Shown here piece by piece: positions 18,528 through 31,300 of a stretch of 64,000 nt of DNA. The notes below the pieces were generated by a model, which made no database searches, was not told where the DNA came from, and saw nothing but the letters and a program-made list of their open reading frames with translations. Each line of letters begins with the position of its first letter. Positions within the stretch are counted from its first letter, which is position 1. This DNA is from Neoehrlichia mikurensis (GTDB lineage: Bacteria; Pseudomonadota; Alphaproteobacteria; Rickettsiales; Anaplasmataceae), in NCBI RefSeq assembly GCF_019186785.1, contig NZ_CP066557.1:1-64000 (forward strand), written 5' to 3'. The translations under genes were made by a program, and so were the position numbers.

Positions 18528-20375
18528 TTATATGCCATAAAATGAATTTTGCTCTTTATTTCTAGTAGCACGTTTTCGATCATTAGGATCAAGAAATTTT
18601 TTTCTTATTCTAATAGATTTTGGTGTACATTCTACAAGTTCATCATCATTAATAAATGCTATCATTTCTTCTAAAGTCATTAACTTTGGAGGAGTTAATC
18701 GTACAGCTTCATCTGACCCAGAAGCCCTTACATTAGTTAATTGTTTCCCTTTTAAAACATTTACCTCAATATCATTATCACGATTATGCAATCCAACTAC
18801 CATACCAGCATATACTTTATCTTGAGGCTTAATAAACATTATTCCCCTATCTTGTAAATTAAAAATTGCATATGCAACTGCATCACCCTTATCAGTTGAA
18901 ATTAAAACACCATTATTTCTACAAGGAATAGCACCTTTATGAGGAGAATAACCATAAAATATACGATTCATAATACCAGTACCACGTGAATCTGTCAAAA
19001 ACTCTCCTTGATAACCTATCAATCCACGTGATGGCATTAAAAATACCATTCTTACTCTATTTTTGCCTGATGGACGCATATCTTGCATATCTCCCTTACG
19101 AAAATTAAGCTTTTCCATAATAACGCCACTATATTCTTCATCTACATCTATTACAACTTCTTCAACAGGCTCAAGAATTTGATTATTCTCTCTTTTAATT
19201 AACACTCGAGGACGAGATACAGATAATTCAAATCCTTCTCTCCTCATAGTTTCTACTAAAACACCTAATTGTAGTTCTCCTCTACCACCAACTTCATAAG
19301 CATCACCTTTTTCTGTTTCCTTAACTGTAATTGCAACATTAGTTTCAGCTTCTGCCAATAATCTATTTCTTATCACAGTAGAAGTCAATTTAGTACCCTC
19401 TGTACCAGCAAAAGGAGAATCATTAACACTAATAGTTATAGCCATTGTTGGTGGATCAACAGGAGTAGATTTAATAGGTAGAGTAATAGCATTATCAACA
19501 ATACTATCAGCAACTGAAGCCTTTTCAAGTCCAGCAATAGCTATAATATCCCCTGCCTTACCCTCTTCTACAGGAACTCTCCTTAACCCTATAAATGATA
19601 GCAATTTAGTTAACTTACCATATTCAATCACTTCTCCTTGTAAATTCAGAACTTTAACTTGAGAATTAATTTTTGCAACCCCCTGATATACTTTACCAGT
19701 TAATACCCTTCCAAGAAATTTATCAGATTCCAATAACGTTAATAACATACTAAATGGAGCATTATAATCATACTTCATAGGCTTTACATATTGAAGTATT
19801 AACTCAAATAATTGTACTAAATTCTCTCTTTTATCCGATAAATCTTTAACACACCATCCATTTCTTCCCGAAGCATATAAAATTGGAAAATCTAATTGTT
19901 CACTTGTTGCATCTAAATTAATAAATAACTCATATATTTCATCTAAAACTTCATCAATTCTACTATCAGGACGATCTACTTTATTAATAATAACAATTGG
20001 TAGTAAATTTGCTTTTAATGCTTTAGAAAGCACAAATTTAGTTTGAGGCATTGGACCTTCTGCAGCATCAACAAGCAATAAGACACCATCAGCCATAGAT
20101 AATACTCTTTCTACTTCTCCACCAAAATCTGCATGACCAGGAGTATCAATAATATTAATCTTATGACCCTTCCACATAATAGCTGTACATTTTGCTAATA
20201 TAGTAATTCCTCTTTCACGCTCCAGATCATTACTATCCATAACTCTATCAGCAATTTCTTGATTATCTCTAAATGTGCCGCTTTGCTTGAGCATATTATC
20301 TAAAAGAGTAGTCTTTCCATGATCTACATGAGCAATAATTGCTAAATTACAAACAGACTTATAATTATTTGGCAT
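18528..20375 (-). CDS. typA: GTPase TypA/BipA
   Basis: Ribosome-associated translational GTPase of the EF-G/LepA group, linked to stress and 50S assembly. G-domain motifs: [34 protein letters not shown] and NKVDRPDS. The C-terminal TypA-specific part includes MPSRGLIGYQGEFLTDSRG. I chose the ATG at 20375 (MPNNYKSVCNLAII), giving 615 residues, close to the family's 605-615; the frame stays open to a TTG at 20408. It lies 84 bases after the end of clpA on the same strand. Confidence 0.96.
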   Translation of the reverse strand: MPNNYKSVCNLAIIAHVDHGKTTLLDNMLKQSGTFRDNQEIADRVMDSNDLERERGITILAKCTAIMWKGHKINIIDTPGHADFGGEVERVLSMADGVLLLVDAAEGPMPQTKFVLSKALKANLLPIVIINKVDRPDSRIDEVLDEIYELFINLDATSEQLDFPILYASGRNGWCVKDLSDKRENLVQLFELILQYVKPMKYDYNAPFSMLLTLLESDKFLGRVLTGKVYQGVAKINSQVKVLNLQGEVIEYGKLTKLLSFIGLRRVPVEEGKAGDIIAIAGLEKASVADSIVDNAITLPIKSTPVDPPTMAITISVNDSPFAGTEGTKLTSTVIRNRLLAEAETNVAITVKETEKGDAYEVGGRGELQLGVLVETMRREGFELSVSRPRVLIKRENNQILEPVEEVVIDVDEEYSGVIMEKLNFRKGDMQDMRPSGKNRVRMVFLMPSRGLIGYQGEFLTDSRGTGIMNRIFYGYSPHKGAIPCRNNGVLISTDKGDAVAYAIFNLQDRGIMFIKPQDKVYAGMVVGLHNRDNDIEVNVLKGKQLTNVRASGSDEAVRLTPPKLMTLEEMIAFINDDELVECTPKSIRIRKKFLDPNDRKRATRNKEQNSFYGI

Positions 20376-20459
20376 AAAACTTTTTTCTATTATTGATAAG
20401 AGAATCAATTAAATCTATAGATATCTATCAAAATAATCAATAACTTATTCATAAAAAAG

Positions 20460-22763
20460 TTATGCTAATTTATCACTTACTGATAAATCACAAAAATCAT
20501 ATATAAAACTTTTATTTTTAGCATCAAATATAATATTTACTTTCCCTCCATAAGATAATCGTCCAAATAATATCTCATTTGCTAAATGCTTTTTTATCTT
20601 TCGTGAAATAATATTTTCAAGACTTCTTACGCCATAATTTTTATTACATCCAATCTTTGCTAAATATAATATAGATGCCTCATCTATATTGATAGTCACT
20701 TTCTTCTTCAGTAATTGCTCCTTTAATTGTAAAATAAATTTATTAATTATTTTAATAATAACATCTGAATTTAAATATGAAAACGATATAACTGAATCTA
20801 GTCGATTACAGAATTCTGGAGAAAAAATTCTTTCTATAATTTTATCATCATTACTATAATTAAAATTCTTATCACGATGAAATCCAATAATATTTTTACT
20901 AAATTCATCTGATCCAGCATTAGTTGTTAAAATAATAACTACATTGTAAAAATTTACTTTTTTACCACATGTATCAGTTAAATATCCATAATCCATGATT
21001 TGCAATAATATATTATATATATCTTTATGAGCTTTTTCTATCTCATCAAGCAATAAAACACTATATTGATTCCTCGCAACTAAATCTGTTAACAATCCAC
21101 CTTGATCATATCCAACATATCCAGGAGGTGATCCAATCATTCTAGAAACAGTATGAGATTCCATATATTCCGACATATCAAATCTAATCAATTTCATTCC
21201 CATATTTTCTGCTAATTGCTTAGCTAACTCTGTTTTTCCCACACCAGTTGGTCCAGAAAATAAATAACTAGCTAATGGTTTTTTATAATTTCTCAATCCT
21301 GCTTTTGCAATTTTTATAGAATCCACAAGCTGTAAAATTGCATCATCTTGTCCAAAAATTACATTTTTTAAATTCTTTTCTAGATCTTTTACCTTTTGCA
21401 TATCATTTGCAAACAAATAACTACAAGGAATATCCGTAATTCTTGAAATAATATTTTCAATATCACTACTAGTCACAAGTTTATCATCAGTATTATTATT
21501 CAATTTACAATATACTCCAGCTTCATCAATTACATCAACAGCCTTATCAGGAAGCATTCTTCCTGAGATATATCTATTTGATAATTCAGCAGCAGATGTA
21601 ATAGCCTGCTTTGTATAACGTACATTATGATATATTTCATAATAAGATTTAATACCATTAAGTATTTGTATAGTTTCATCAATTGAAGATTCATCTATAT
21701 CAATTTTTTGATAACGTCTTGATAATGCTCTATCTTTTTCAAAGTTATTATACTCTTTATAAGTAGTAGCTCCAATACACCTCAATAATCCTCGTGCCAA
21801 AGCTGGTTTTAGTAAATTACTAGCATCTAATGAACCACCACTCGTAGAACCTGCACCTATAATAGTATGAATTTCATCAATAAATAAAATAGCATCTTTT
21901 TTATTTTCAATTGCCTTAATTACTTGTTTAATTCTCTCTTCAAAATCCCCTCTATAACGAGTACCAGCTAACAAAGCTCCCATATCCAATGAGTATATAG
22001 TTGTAGATTTTAACTGCTGAGGAACATCTCCTTCTATAATTTTTAAAGCCAATCCTTCAACAATTGCAGTTTTACCAACACCAGGATCACCTACATATAA
22101 TGGGTTATTTTTCCTTCTTCGTAACAAAATTTCTATAGTTCTTTTTAATTCATAATGTCTACCTATTACATAATCTATCTTTCCCTGAGTAGCAAGATGA
22201 TTTAAATTAATACAATATAATTCCAAATTCTCATTATCTTTAACCAAATTTTCTTTACTTATATTAGGAAATGTACTTACTAATTTATTATTATTAAGAT
22301 CTCGAATAAATTCGTTATGCTCATCTAAATTTTCAATGCACATATTATTAGCAATACAATTTATTACATCTGAATATCTTACATTATGTTCATGTAAAAA
22401 GTATGCACTATAAGAATCTCTTTCAGAAAATATTTCTACTAAAACATTAGCTCCATTAATTTCTCCCTTCCCAGCATTATGAGCATGTATAATTGCCCTA
22501 TGTATTACTTTTTCAAAAATAGAAGTAGTCTTAACTTCTATAATATTTTTATTTATTGCATTCATAGTTTCATATCTTAAAAAATTAATTATTGTGGTTT
22601 TTAACCTATCAACTGAAACACGACATACAAATAAGATACGTTTTACATCTATATCATCTATCAACGCTAATAATAAATGCTCTAAAGTAGCATATTCATG
22701 GTGAAAATCTAATGCTATTGATAGTGCTTTATGGATACTTGCCTCAAGACTTTTTGATAACAC
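20460..22763 (-). CDS. clpA: ATP-dependent Clp protease ATP-binding subunit ClpA
   Basis: Unfoldase of the ClpAP protease. An N-terminal Clp domain ([27 protein letters not shown]) precedes two AAA+ modules: Walker [14 protein letters not shown] (about residue 225) and [14 protein letters not shown] (about 510). The IGF loop that docks ClpP is visible in [11 protein letters not shown]. The 767 residues match ClpA rather than ClpB (no middle coiled coil). The frame starts with GTG at 22763 and no in-frame ATG fits. A clpS was not seen nearby. It is followed by typA. Confidence 0.95.
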   Translation of the reverse strand: MLSKSLEASIHKALSIALDFHHEYATLEHLLLALIDDIDVKRILFVCRVSVDRLKTTIINFLRYETMNAINKNIIEVKTTSIFEKVIHRAIIHAHNAGKGEINGANVLVEIFSERDSYSAYFLHEHNVRYSDVINCIANNMCIENLDEHNEFIRDLNNNKLVSTFPNISKENLVKDNENLELYCINLNHLATQGKIDYVIGRHYELKRTIEILLRRRKNNPLYVGDPGVGKTAIVEGLALKIIEGDVPQQLKSTTIYSLDMGALLAGTRYRGDFEERIKQVIKAIENKKDAILFIDEIHTIIGAGSTSGGSLDASNLLKPALARGLLRCIGATTYKEYNNFEKDRALSRRYQKIDIDESSIDETIQILNGIKSYYEIYHNVRYTKQAITSAAELSNRYISGRMLPDKAVDVIDEAGVYCKLNNNTDDKLVTSSDIENIISRITDIPCSYLFANDMQKVKDLEKNLKNVIFGQDDAILQLVDSIKIAKAGLRNYKKPLASYLFSGPTGVGKTELAKQLAENMGMKLIRFDMSEYMESHTVSRMIGSPPGYVGYDQGGLLTDLVARNQYSVLLLDEIEKAHKDIYNILLQIMDYGYLTDTCGKKVNFYNVVIILTTNAGSDEFSKNIIGFHRDKNFNYSNDDKIIERIFSPEFCNRLDSVISFSYLNSDVIIKIINKFILQLKEQLLKKKVTINIDEASILYLAKIGCNKNYGVRSLENIISRKIKKHLANEILFGRLSYGGKVNIIFDAKNKSFIYDFCDLSVSDKLA

Positions 22764-22893
22764 TCATATTACCTATTAAATATACAAGTATAATTTAGCA
22801 CTTAAGAATTAAAATATATTGAAAATAAAAATTGATACCTAAACTTACAAATAGTAAGTTACAAAACATATAATAATTTTTTAAAGTTTTTTT

Positions 22894-23604
22894 ATGTTAC
22901 ATGATATTATTATTGAATTTTTTATACTATTTGCGTTGGAAGTAATTTTAGGAATTGATAACATCATATTTATTTCCCTAGTAATAGCAAAATTACCTTA
23001 TAATTTACAAAATAAGATACGAATTCTAGGACTTGGAATAGCACTAATAGGACGTATAGTTATATTATTGTGTGCGTCATTACTATTATCAGAAAATAAA
23101 AGTTTTATTTCAATATTTAATATAAAAATATCGTATTCAAATTTACTTCTAATAACAGGTGGAATATTTTTATTATATAAAAGCATTAAAGAAATATATA
23201 TGGAAATTTATCAGCATAGTATCATGTCAGTAAAGACACCTTCAAATATTAAACTTAATACCTTTACTGCTATTATACAAATAATCATACTAGATTTAGC
23301 ATTTTCCATAGATTCTATAATCTCAGCTATAGGAATAACAGATAAGATTTTTCTTATTGAAATTGTTATTATATTATCTATGATTACAATAGTTTTATTA
23401 TCAAAACATATAGTAATATATATTAATACTTATAATAATATTAAAACTATAGCTATTACATTCATTGGTATACTCGGAGTAACTTTAATACTACATGGAT
23501 TAAATATTAAAATATCTAATAATTATTTATATTCTATGCTTATATTTTCATTAATAATAGAAATAATTAATATTCTTAAAAAACGCATTTCTAAATCATT
23601 ATAA
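22894..23604 (+). CDS. TerC family integral membrane protein
   Basis: A 236-residue membrane protein with about seven transmembrane helices. The family signatures are clear: ALEVILGIDNIIFISLVIAK in the first helix and DLAFSIDSIISAIGIT in the middle, each with acidic residues in the membrane thought to bind metal. Family members are linked to tellurite resistance or Mn2+ export during protein secretion (established for Alx/MntP-like and TerC relatives); the substrate here is unknown. It is divergent from clpA with 130 bases between them, and stands as a single gene. Confidence 0.88.
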   Translation: MLHDIIIEFFILFALEVILGIDNIIFISLVIAKLPYNLQNKIRILGLGIALIGRIVILLCASLLLSENKSFISIFNIKISYSNLLLITGGIFLLYKSIKEIYMEIYQHSIMSVKTPSNIKLNTFTAIIQIIILDLAFSIDSIISAIGITDKIFLIEIVIILSMITIVLLSKHIVIYINTYNNIKTIAITFIGILGVTLILHGLNIKISNNYLYSMLIFSLIIEIINILKKRISKSL

Positions 23605-23707
23605 TTATGTAACATTCAATATAAATACTAAAATTCAACATAGGAAATTTAATAAGCTAGTATATTATAATGTAAAAATTATATCATTAAACATGGAGTG
23701 AACTGAT

Positions 23708-23764
23708 TATGCTCAGTAAAAAACATTAAGACATTAAAATTGTCTCACAGCACTACTGAGCATA
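23708..23764 (-). terminator. Hairpin at the end of nusA-infB-rbfA
   Basis: Perfect 11-base arms TATGCTCAGTA and TACTGAGCATA flank a 35-base loop that itself can pair AGACA with TGTCT. It begins right after the rbfA stop. There is no strong T tract, so it may be a processing or stability element, or act for both rbfA and terC, rather than a classical terminator. Confidence 0.45.
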
Positions 23765-24124
23765 TTATATATTATCTTTTAAATTTTCATTTATAAAAAA
23801 GTTATTAATCTTAGTAAAGTAATTAAACTTATAATCTAATTTAAAATATAATCTTGGTACATATCGCAATTGCACATAATTAAATATCGCTTTTCTAATA
23901 ACATAAGAACAATCATTTAATTCTTTTATAATATCTACATTATCATTATAATACTTAGAAATAACAATTAACACTGTTGCATTTTTAGCATTATCACTAA
24001 CCTTTACTTCAGAAACACTAATTATACGACTTAAATCACTATATTCCTTTATAAAAAGCTGCATAATAGCCTTATTAAGTACTGAAGCAATTTTTAAATT
24101 TCTAAAACTTACAGGCTGATACAT
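23765..24124 (-). CDS. rbfA: Ribosome-binding factor A
   Basis: Assists late maturation of the 30S subunit. The 119-residue product starts MYQPVSFRNLKIASVLNKAI and contains the KH-like core with SEVKVSDNAKNATVLIVI and RYVPRLYFKLDYKF (RhxPxLxFxxD motif). I chose the ATG at 24124, 4 bases after the infB stop; a TTG at 24142 would overlap infB. It closes the nusA-infB-rbfA operon, a highly conserved set. A hairpin follows the stop. Confidence 0.93.
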   Translation of the reverse strand: MYQPVSFRNLKIASVLNKAIMQLFIKEYSDLSRIISVSEVKVSDNAKNATVLIVISKYYNDNVDIIKELNDCSYVIRKAIFNYVQLRYVPRLYFKLDYKFNYFTKINNFFINENLKDNI

Positions 24125-24128
24125 TATT

Positions 24129-26576
24129 TTATTTCTCAACAATTTCTAAAACATTTACTATATCACCTACTTCAACAGATCCTGTATAGCCTATTAATAT
24201 ACCACATTCAAATCCACAGCTTACTTCCTTCACATCAATTTTAAACCTTTTTAAAGCTTTAATCTTCCCTTCATAAATCACATCATCATTACGTAATAAC
24301 TTAATCATTGATCCCTTTTTAACAACACCACTTGTTACATAACAACCAATAACACTACCAGCTTTTACAGAAGAAAATACCTGCCTTACTATTAAAGCAC
24401 CTATTTGAATTTCTTGTTGTAATGGTACTAACATACCATTCAACATACCCTTTACATCATCTATTATATCATAAATAACTTTATAATGACGTATTTCAAT
24501 ACCTTTTTGCTTTGCTAACTCCCTTGTTTGAGAATCTACACTAACATTAAAAGCTAAAATTAATGAGCGTGACACTTCTGCTAACATTATGTCAGATTTT
24601 ACAACATTGCCAATACCACTATGTAAGATATTAAATCTCACTTCTTCATTAGAAATATGATTAATAGAATGAGATACCGCTTCTATTGAACCCATAACAT
24701 CACATTTTAATATTAAATTAAAATCCTCTACCTTCTTACGCAAAGATAATTCTTGATACATTTCTAATGACAATTTCTTTTTAACGTCATCCTGCAACAT
24801 ATTTTTATGTCTATAATCTAATAAATCTTTTGCTTGCTTTTCAGAATCAACAACAACAAACTTATCACCAGAACAAGGAACATTATTTAATCCTAATATT
24901 TGCACTGGCATAGAAGGTAATGCTTCTTTCTGTAACTCATTGTTATCATTTAAAATAACTCGTACCTTACCATAAGAATTATTACCAACAACAACTATAT
25001 CACCTTTTTTTAAAGTACCTTGCTGAATAATTACAGTAGTTACAATACCCATACTTTTATCAACTTTTGATTCTATAACAACTCCTTGGGCTTTACAATC
25101 AAAAGCAGCTTTTAAATCTAGTAACTCTGCTATCAATAGTATACTAGATTTTAATTTATCTAAATTTTCCCCTGTCTTTGCTGATACAGGAACAAGCATT
25201 ACATCGCCACCTAATTCTTCAGGAATCACCCCATGTTGTAATAAATCATTAGTAATTTTCTGAATATCAGCATCATGTTTATCAATTTTATTAATTGCAA
25301 CTATCATAGCAACATTAGCTGCCTTCACATGACTTATTGACTCAATAGTCTGAACCATAACACCATCATCCGCTGCAACAACCAATACTACAATATCTGT
25401 AATATTAGTTCCTCTAGCTCTCATAGAAGAAAATGCTTCATGTCCAGGAGTATCAATAAAAGTTATCTTTTTACCATCAACATCTATCTGATATGCTCCT
25501 ATATGCTGCGTTATACCTTTAAACTCTTTCTGTGCAATATTTGATTGACGTATTGCATCCAATAAAGTAGTTTTTCCATGATCAACATGTCCCATAATAG
25601 CAACAACAGGAGGCCTTGATTTTAATTCTACATTATCAATTTTACATACATTACTTTCAATATAAGAACTATCAGACAACTTATATGTATGATTAAACTT
25701 CAATACTACAGCACAAGCTTGATCAGCATTCAATTCATCATTTAATGTCAAATTAATACCCATTTGTGATAACACTTGAAGAACATCTCTACTTTTCTCA
25801 GCCATAATATTTGCTAATTTCTGCACTGTAATCTTGCATGGAATTAGTACTTTACGCTGAATTTTATTCTTAATTGACTTATTAAATTTATTTTTTTTAC
25901 ACTTAACATGTATCTTAGTAATATTTTTTTCTGTATCTTCTTCTAAAGCTTCTTCTATTAATAATTTTGTATGCTTACTATATAAATCACCAAGATCAGA
26001 TTTCTTTACTCCGCTTTTTTTCTCATCATAATCTTTTTCATATTTTTTTAATTTCTTTTCCTCTGCACTTTCACTCTTAATATCATTTTCTTGTACTATA
26101 ATATTATTAATCTCTTCTAAACTATTCTTAACATCATTACATGCTGTATTACTATCTATTAAATCACTTACTTTATTATCATCCTGTTGCACCTCATTTA
26201 TTTGCTCTTCAGAATCCATTGTACAGCTATTACCCACTATAACATCTGATTCTTTTTTTACATTGAGTTCTTTAACATCAACTTTTTTAGCATCATTTTT
26301 AACAAGAAGAGTAGCATTATGAATTGCGTTAATGCGCGAAATTTGTTCTTGTACTGTTAAAGAATTTGATTCTGCATCCTGTAAAGTTATAGGATAACCC
26401 TCTGTTGATAAACTACCTCTTTTCTTTTTACGCACTTCAATAGTTGTAACAGATTTTTTCAATGTAAATTTATTACTCAAATCATTAACTTTTAATTTAT
26501 CACTAAGCTTTAATGTAGTACGCTTTCTACTAGGTAATTCATTATCATTAATTTTATCAATACCATCCATATGCAT
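24129..26576 (-). CDS. infB: Translation initiation factor IF-2
   Basis: Brings fMet-tRNA to the 30S subunit with GTP. The long charged N-terminal part (about residues 1-300) is variable; the IF2-N motif is near [15 protein letters not shown] motifs: [36 protein letters not shown] and NKIDKHD. The C-terminal fMet-binding domain ends [14 protein letters not shown] chose ATG 26576 ([10 protein letters not shown]), just after the nusA stop; an in-frame TTG at 26600 would overlap nusA. A 42-base copy of its 3' end occurs at 49461. Confidence 0.96.
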   Translation of the reverse strand: MHMDGIDKINDNELPSRKRTTLKLSDKLKVNDLSNKFTLKKSVTTIEVRKKKRGSLSTEGYPITLQDAESNSLTVQEQISRINAIHNATLLVKNDAKKVDVKELNVKKESDVIVGNSCTMDSEEQINEVQQDDNKVSDLIDSNTACNDVKNSLEEINNIIVQENDIKSESAEEKKLKKYEKDYDEKKSGVKKSDLGDLYSKHTKLLIEEALEEDTEKNITKIHVKCKKNKFNKSIKNKIQRKVLIPCKITVQKLANIMAEKSRDVLQVLSQMGINLTLNDELNADQACAVVLKFNHTYKLSDSSYIESNVCKIDNVELKSRPPVVAIMGHVDHGKTTLLDAIRQSNIAQKEFKGITQHIGAYQIDVDGKKITFIDTPGHEAFSSMRARGTNITDIVVLVVAADDGVMVQTIESISHVKAANVAMIVAINKIDKHDADIQKITNDLLQHGVIPEELGGDVMLVPVSAKTGENLDKLKSSILLIAELLDLKAAFDCKAQGVVIESKVDKSMGIVTTVIIQQGTLKKGDIVVVGNNSYGKVRVILNDNNELQKEALPSMPVQILGLNNVPCSGDKFVVVDSEKQAKDLLDYRHKNMLQDDVKKKLSLEMYQELSLRKKVEDFNLILKCDVMGSIEAVSHSINHISNEEVRFNILHSGIGNVVKSDIMLAEVSRSLILAFNVSVDSQTRELAKQKGIEIRHYKVIYDIIDDVKGMLNGMLVPLQQEIQIGALIVRQVFSSVKAGSVIGCYVTSGVVKKGSMIKLLRNDDVIYEGKIKALKRFKIDVKEVSCGFECGILIGYTGSVEVGDIVNVLEIVEK

Positions 26577-26586
26577 ACCTAGAACA

Positions 26587-28125
26587 CTAAACCCATCCAA
26601 CTCTTTTTCGAGACTCTAATATAATAGAATCAACTTGTTCTTTGCTGAGTTTAATATTAGGAATCATATCATAAAATTCATCCGTACATAACCCTGCAAT
26701 ATCCTCCATACTTCCTATACCATTCTCTGATAATTTTATAATATCATCCATCTGTAAAAATGGTAACAACATAATTTCTTCACTTATAGATAATTCTTTT
26801 AACATTTTAGTAATATTATCACGTTTACGTGATAAATACTCTGATGCTCGTCTTTTTAATTCAATTGCAATTTCATCATTAAACCCATCAATAGCCATAA
26901 TATCATCTACTGATGATTGATCTATATCTTCTATACTTAAAAATCCCTCAGCAACTAATAATTGACCCATAATTTCTTCAACATCCAAACCCTCAATAAA
27001 TATCTTTGCACCAGCACTTAACTCCTTTGCTTTTCTTACAGATTCTGTCTCATCACCTACTACATCAATTTTCCAATTTACTAACTCAGATGCTAACTTA
27101 ATATTTTGACCATATTTACCAATTGCTAAACTTACCTGATTCTCTGGAACAATAATCTCTATTTTTTCAGCATCTTCATCAATAATAACCTTAATAACCT
27201 CCGCTGGGGCAATTGCATTAATTACAAATTTTGCTAACTCTGATGAATACAATACAACATCTATTTTCTCTCCATGTAATTCAGAAATAATACTTTGTAT
27301 TCTTACACCACGAGCACCAACACAAGCACCAACAGGATCTATATTTTTATCATTTGAAAAAACAGCAACTTTTGCTCTAGATCCAGGATCCCTTGCTATC
27401 GATTTAATGACCACAATCCCATCATACACTTCAGGTATTTCCTGTTTAAATAACTGCTCCATAAATCCCTTGCTAACTCTAGATAAAAAAATTTGCGGCC
27501 CTACACTTTCCTGCCTTACACTTTCAATATGCAATTTCAACCTATCACCTGGACGAAATACTTCACCCTTAATCATATTGTAAGCTGGTAAATAACCTTC
27601 ATTACCATTAAGATCTACAATAACATTATTGTATTCTATTCTTTTGACAATCCCATATACCAAATCACCAACACGATTCTTAAATTCTTCATATTGCTTT
27701 TTACGTTCTTGTGCTAAAATCACTTGTGCTATTTTTTGTCGTGCAATTTTTGCAGAATTATAATCCAAATCTACTAATGGCAAAGGCTCTAATATAATGT
27801 CCCCTACTTTGGCATTATCTTTTGCTAATAATGCTTCCGATAAATCAATTAATTTATACTTAGTTAATTCATCCAAAGGAATATTATGATTTTTACTAAA
27901 ATCACTCAAATCTTGACCATCTATCACTAAAGCTTGTCTGTAAATCGATATAATGCCTGTTTTTTTATCTACAACTACCTTAATTTTACAGCTACCATAT
28001 TTATTATGACTAACTACTTGTATAGCTTCTTCTATTGCATTCATTATAACATCTAAATCCAATCCTTTTTGCTCAGCAACATCTTTAGCCACTTTTACTA
28101 GCTCTAAATTATCAAAATTAGCCAT
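26587..28125 (-). CDS. nusA: Transcription termination/antitermination protein NusA
   Basis: Binds RNA polymerase and RNA to control pausing, termination and antitermination. The order is N-terminal domain, S1 (GDLVYGIVKRIEYNNVIVDL, about residues 150-175), KH1 (RDPGSRAKVAVFS, GACVGARGVRIQ) and KH2 (VSLAIGKYGQNIKLASEL), then a C-terminal acidic repeat region. The 512 residues fit alphaproteobacteria. It heads nusA-infB-rbfA; rimP, usually upstream, is not in the adjacent DNA. Confidence 0.97.
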   Translation of the reverse strand: MANFDNLELVKVAKDVAEQKGLDLDVIMNAIEEAIQVVSHNKYGSCKIKVVVDKKTGIISIYRQALVIDGQDLSDFSKNHNIPLDELTKYKLIDLSEALLAKDNAKVGDIILEPLPLVDLDYNSAKIARQKIAQVILAQERKKQYEEFKNRVGDLVYGIVKRIEYNNVIVDLNGNEGYLPAYNMIKGEVFRPGDRLKLHIESVRQESVGPQIFLSRVSKGFMEQLFKQEIPEVYDGIVVIKSIARDPGSRAKVAVFSNDKNIDPVGACVGARGVRIQSIISELHGEKIDVVLYSSELAKFVINAIAPAEVIKVIIDEDAEKIEIIVPENQVSLAIGKYGQNIKLASELVNWKIDVVGDETESVRKAKELSAGAKIFIEGLDVEEIMGQLLVAEGFLSIEDIDQSSVDDIMAIDGFNDEIAIELKRRASEYLSRKRDNITKMLKELSISEEIMLLPFLQMDDIIKLSENGIGSMEDIAGLCTDEFYDMIPNIKLSKEQVDSIILESRKRVGWV

Positions 28126-28388
28126 AACAATAATAATCCCTAAAAAAACCTGACAACAACTAACGTGCCTAATACTCTACAAAAGTTAATACTTATATAA
28201 ACCGCCATAGAAGTTTATATTATAACTTTCATTTTAGTCAAGATATTTCTCTATACATCTATATTTTTTAATATAACAAATTCTAATAATATGAAAATTA
28301 AATCCATAATAAATTAATTTTATAAAAATATATAATGTAAAAAATAACATTATAATATATACATTATAAGTACTTTAAAGCATATACC

Positions 28389-31300
28389 TCAAAGTCTTTT
28401 CTTAATGTTACTAATCATTAAAAGAGATGGTGTAAAAAATAATGTTATTACTGTAGCTAACATCAGTCCTATAGATATAGTTATTGATAATTCAACCCAT
28501 AATTGACTTGATGGAGAATCATATAAAATATCACGATGTAAAAAATCTATACTCACTTTAAAAATCATAGGGACTAATCCTAATACTCCTGTCACTACAG
28601 TTAACAAAATTGGCCTAATTCTTGTTAAAGCTGCTCTTATTATAGCTTCTTTTTTTACTGTGATATTATTTAAATTTGCACAAAATGCATCTATTAATAA
28701 TATATTATTATTAACTATCACACCTGCAAGTACAATAATTCCTACACCTCCCATTACCACTCCAAACACTTGATAAGTGAGCAATAATCCAAAAAATACA
28801 CAGGTAGTTGATAAGAAAATAGCTGTCATAATAGTAAATACATAATATAAATTATTAAATTCGATAATTAAAATCGCAGCAATTAACACTATAACAATAA
28901 TAAAAGCCTTAAGTAAAAAATTCTCAGAATCTTTTTGATTTTTTATTTCCCCATCAAAATTAATTAATACTTTTGAATCCCAATCTTGCTTTAATTTACT
29001 TTGTAAATACTTTATCCTTTCATCAGCAAAGTACCCTGCCTCTAAATTAGAAGAAATGCTTAATGTTCTCAACCCATCAATACGTTTTATTTTTTTAACT
29101 TTATAAAAAGCTTTCTTAGTAATAAAATTTTCAATAGATACAGGTCCATATATTGTATTAATAAAAAGAGTTTTTAAAGCACCAAGACGTCGATAATCTT
29201 TAGTAAATTTAGCAATAATATCTACTTCTTCGTTTGAATTACTGGGATAATATTTATTAAGTATTACTCCATCAGTAATCATTTTAAGAAAGTCCCCTAT
29301 CATAGAAACATTAGCTCCAAATTTTGCTGCTTTATATCTGTCAATATCGATTCTCCACTCCATTTCCAATGACGAATTATCACTTACAATATCAATAAAT
29401 CCTGAAGATTTTGCCATTAAAGAAGTAACTTTTGCAGCAGCAGAATTTATGGATTTTATATCATATGAACTTAAATTTATTTGTATAGGCTTCCCTTTAT
29501 TAGGTCCCATTTTTTCTTCTTCAATATTAATAATAATACCTTTAATATCTTTTATAAGATAAAGCATATCTTTTAATATTTTTCTTGACTTACGACGAAA
29601 TTTCCAATCTTTTAATTCAATATGAATCTTTCCAATTAATTCATCAGATCCAATATCACCAATTTTAGAGTAAAAAAATTTCACATCATCAATATTTGCA
29701 ATTTTCTCTTCAATCTCTTTAATGATATTACTTTTTTCATAAATAGATAAATTACTATCAGTTTGAACATTTATTATAATCATACTTGGCTCAATATTTG
29801 GAAAAAATTTTACCCCTGGACCAATAGTAAAATATGTAATTGTTGACATTAATAGTATAGCAGTTACTATAAAAATAAATTTTTTAGGATAATCAAGCAC
29901 ATTATTTAACATATATGCATAATATCGAAAAAATATTCCTAACTTACTTATATCTCCACTTTCTATTGCATTAATTTTTTCCATATCTTCTGAACTAGAT
30001 ACCGAAGGCTTACCAAAAATAGATCCTAAAACAGGCATAAATATTATAGCCATAATCCAAGAACCTGTAAGTGTAGTTATAAGAGCAATTGGAATATATT
30101 TCATAAATTCACCAGTAACTCCTGGCCAAAACAATAAAGGACAAAATACTGCTAATTTCGTTAAAGTAGCGGATGCTACTGGCCAAAACATATCATAAGC
30201 TGCCTTCTGAAAAGCTTCTTTTTTAGAAAATCCACTTATCATTTTCCTATCAGCATATTCATTAATAACTATTGCATCATCAACAAGCATGCCAACTGCC
30301 ATTATAAGTGAAAATAAAATAACCACATTCAATGTACATCCCATAAAATACATTGCTGTAATTCCCAATAAAAAAGATATAGGTATCGATAAAGAAACTA
30401 AAATAGCGACTCTCACACCCATACATATCATCATCACTACTATAACAAGCAAAATTGAAATAATAATAGTATTCTGTAACTCATTCAAAATATCTAATAT
30501 TTCATGAGATTGATCTTGTAAGTAAATTATGGATAAATTTTTTGGGAAAAAACTCTTTACATCATTAATAAGATTCTTTACTTGCTGTATTGTCTCTATG
30601 GTGTTTTTACCAGATTTCTTTGAAACCTCTAATACTAAACATGGGTTACCATTAACTCTAGCAAAGCTTTTAGCACTCTCAAAAGTTGGACGTACTGTTG
30701 CTATATCTTTAACTGTTACAACAGAATTACCATCAACTTTAATCGGTATATTCATAATATCTTGATAATTTTTTAACAACCCCTCTATATTTAAAGTATA
30801 ATTTCCTACATAAGATTCTAAATTACCTGACTGTATAAATTTATTATTACGGGCAATAGCAAGTAAAATTTCTTCCATATGCAAGTTATACATATTAATA
30901 GTATCAGGAGAAATAATAACCTCTAATATATCTTTACGCATCCCTATAATCTTTAAGCTTAAAACATTACTTAATGTTTCAATCTTATGTTGTAATTCTT
31001 GAGCTATTTTCATGAGCGTTCTTTCTGGAATATCTCCTACTAATCCAATGCTTAATACTGGAAATAAGCTTAAATCTATTTCATGAATTACAGGAAAATT
31101 AGCTTCTTTCGGTAATCTTGAACGTATACTTTCCAATTTTGATCTAACATTTTCCATAGCTTTTTTATGATCAAATCCTGCTATAAATTCTAGCATAACA
31201 TTTACTATTCCATCTCGTGCTATTGAAGTAATTCTTTCTATACCTTCAATAAACTTCACTTCTTTCTCAATAGGCAATATTAGCAATTTTTCAGCATCCT

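Noticed and set aside
30289..30765. Two plus-strand ORFs inside the RND transporter gene
   Set aside because: Antisense shadows of a clear transporter gene.
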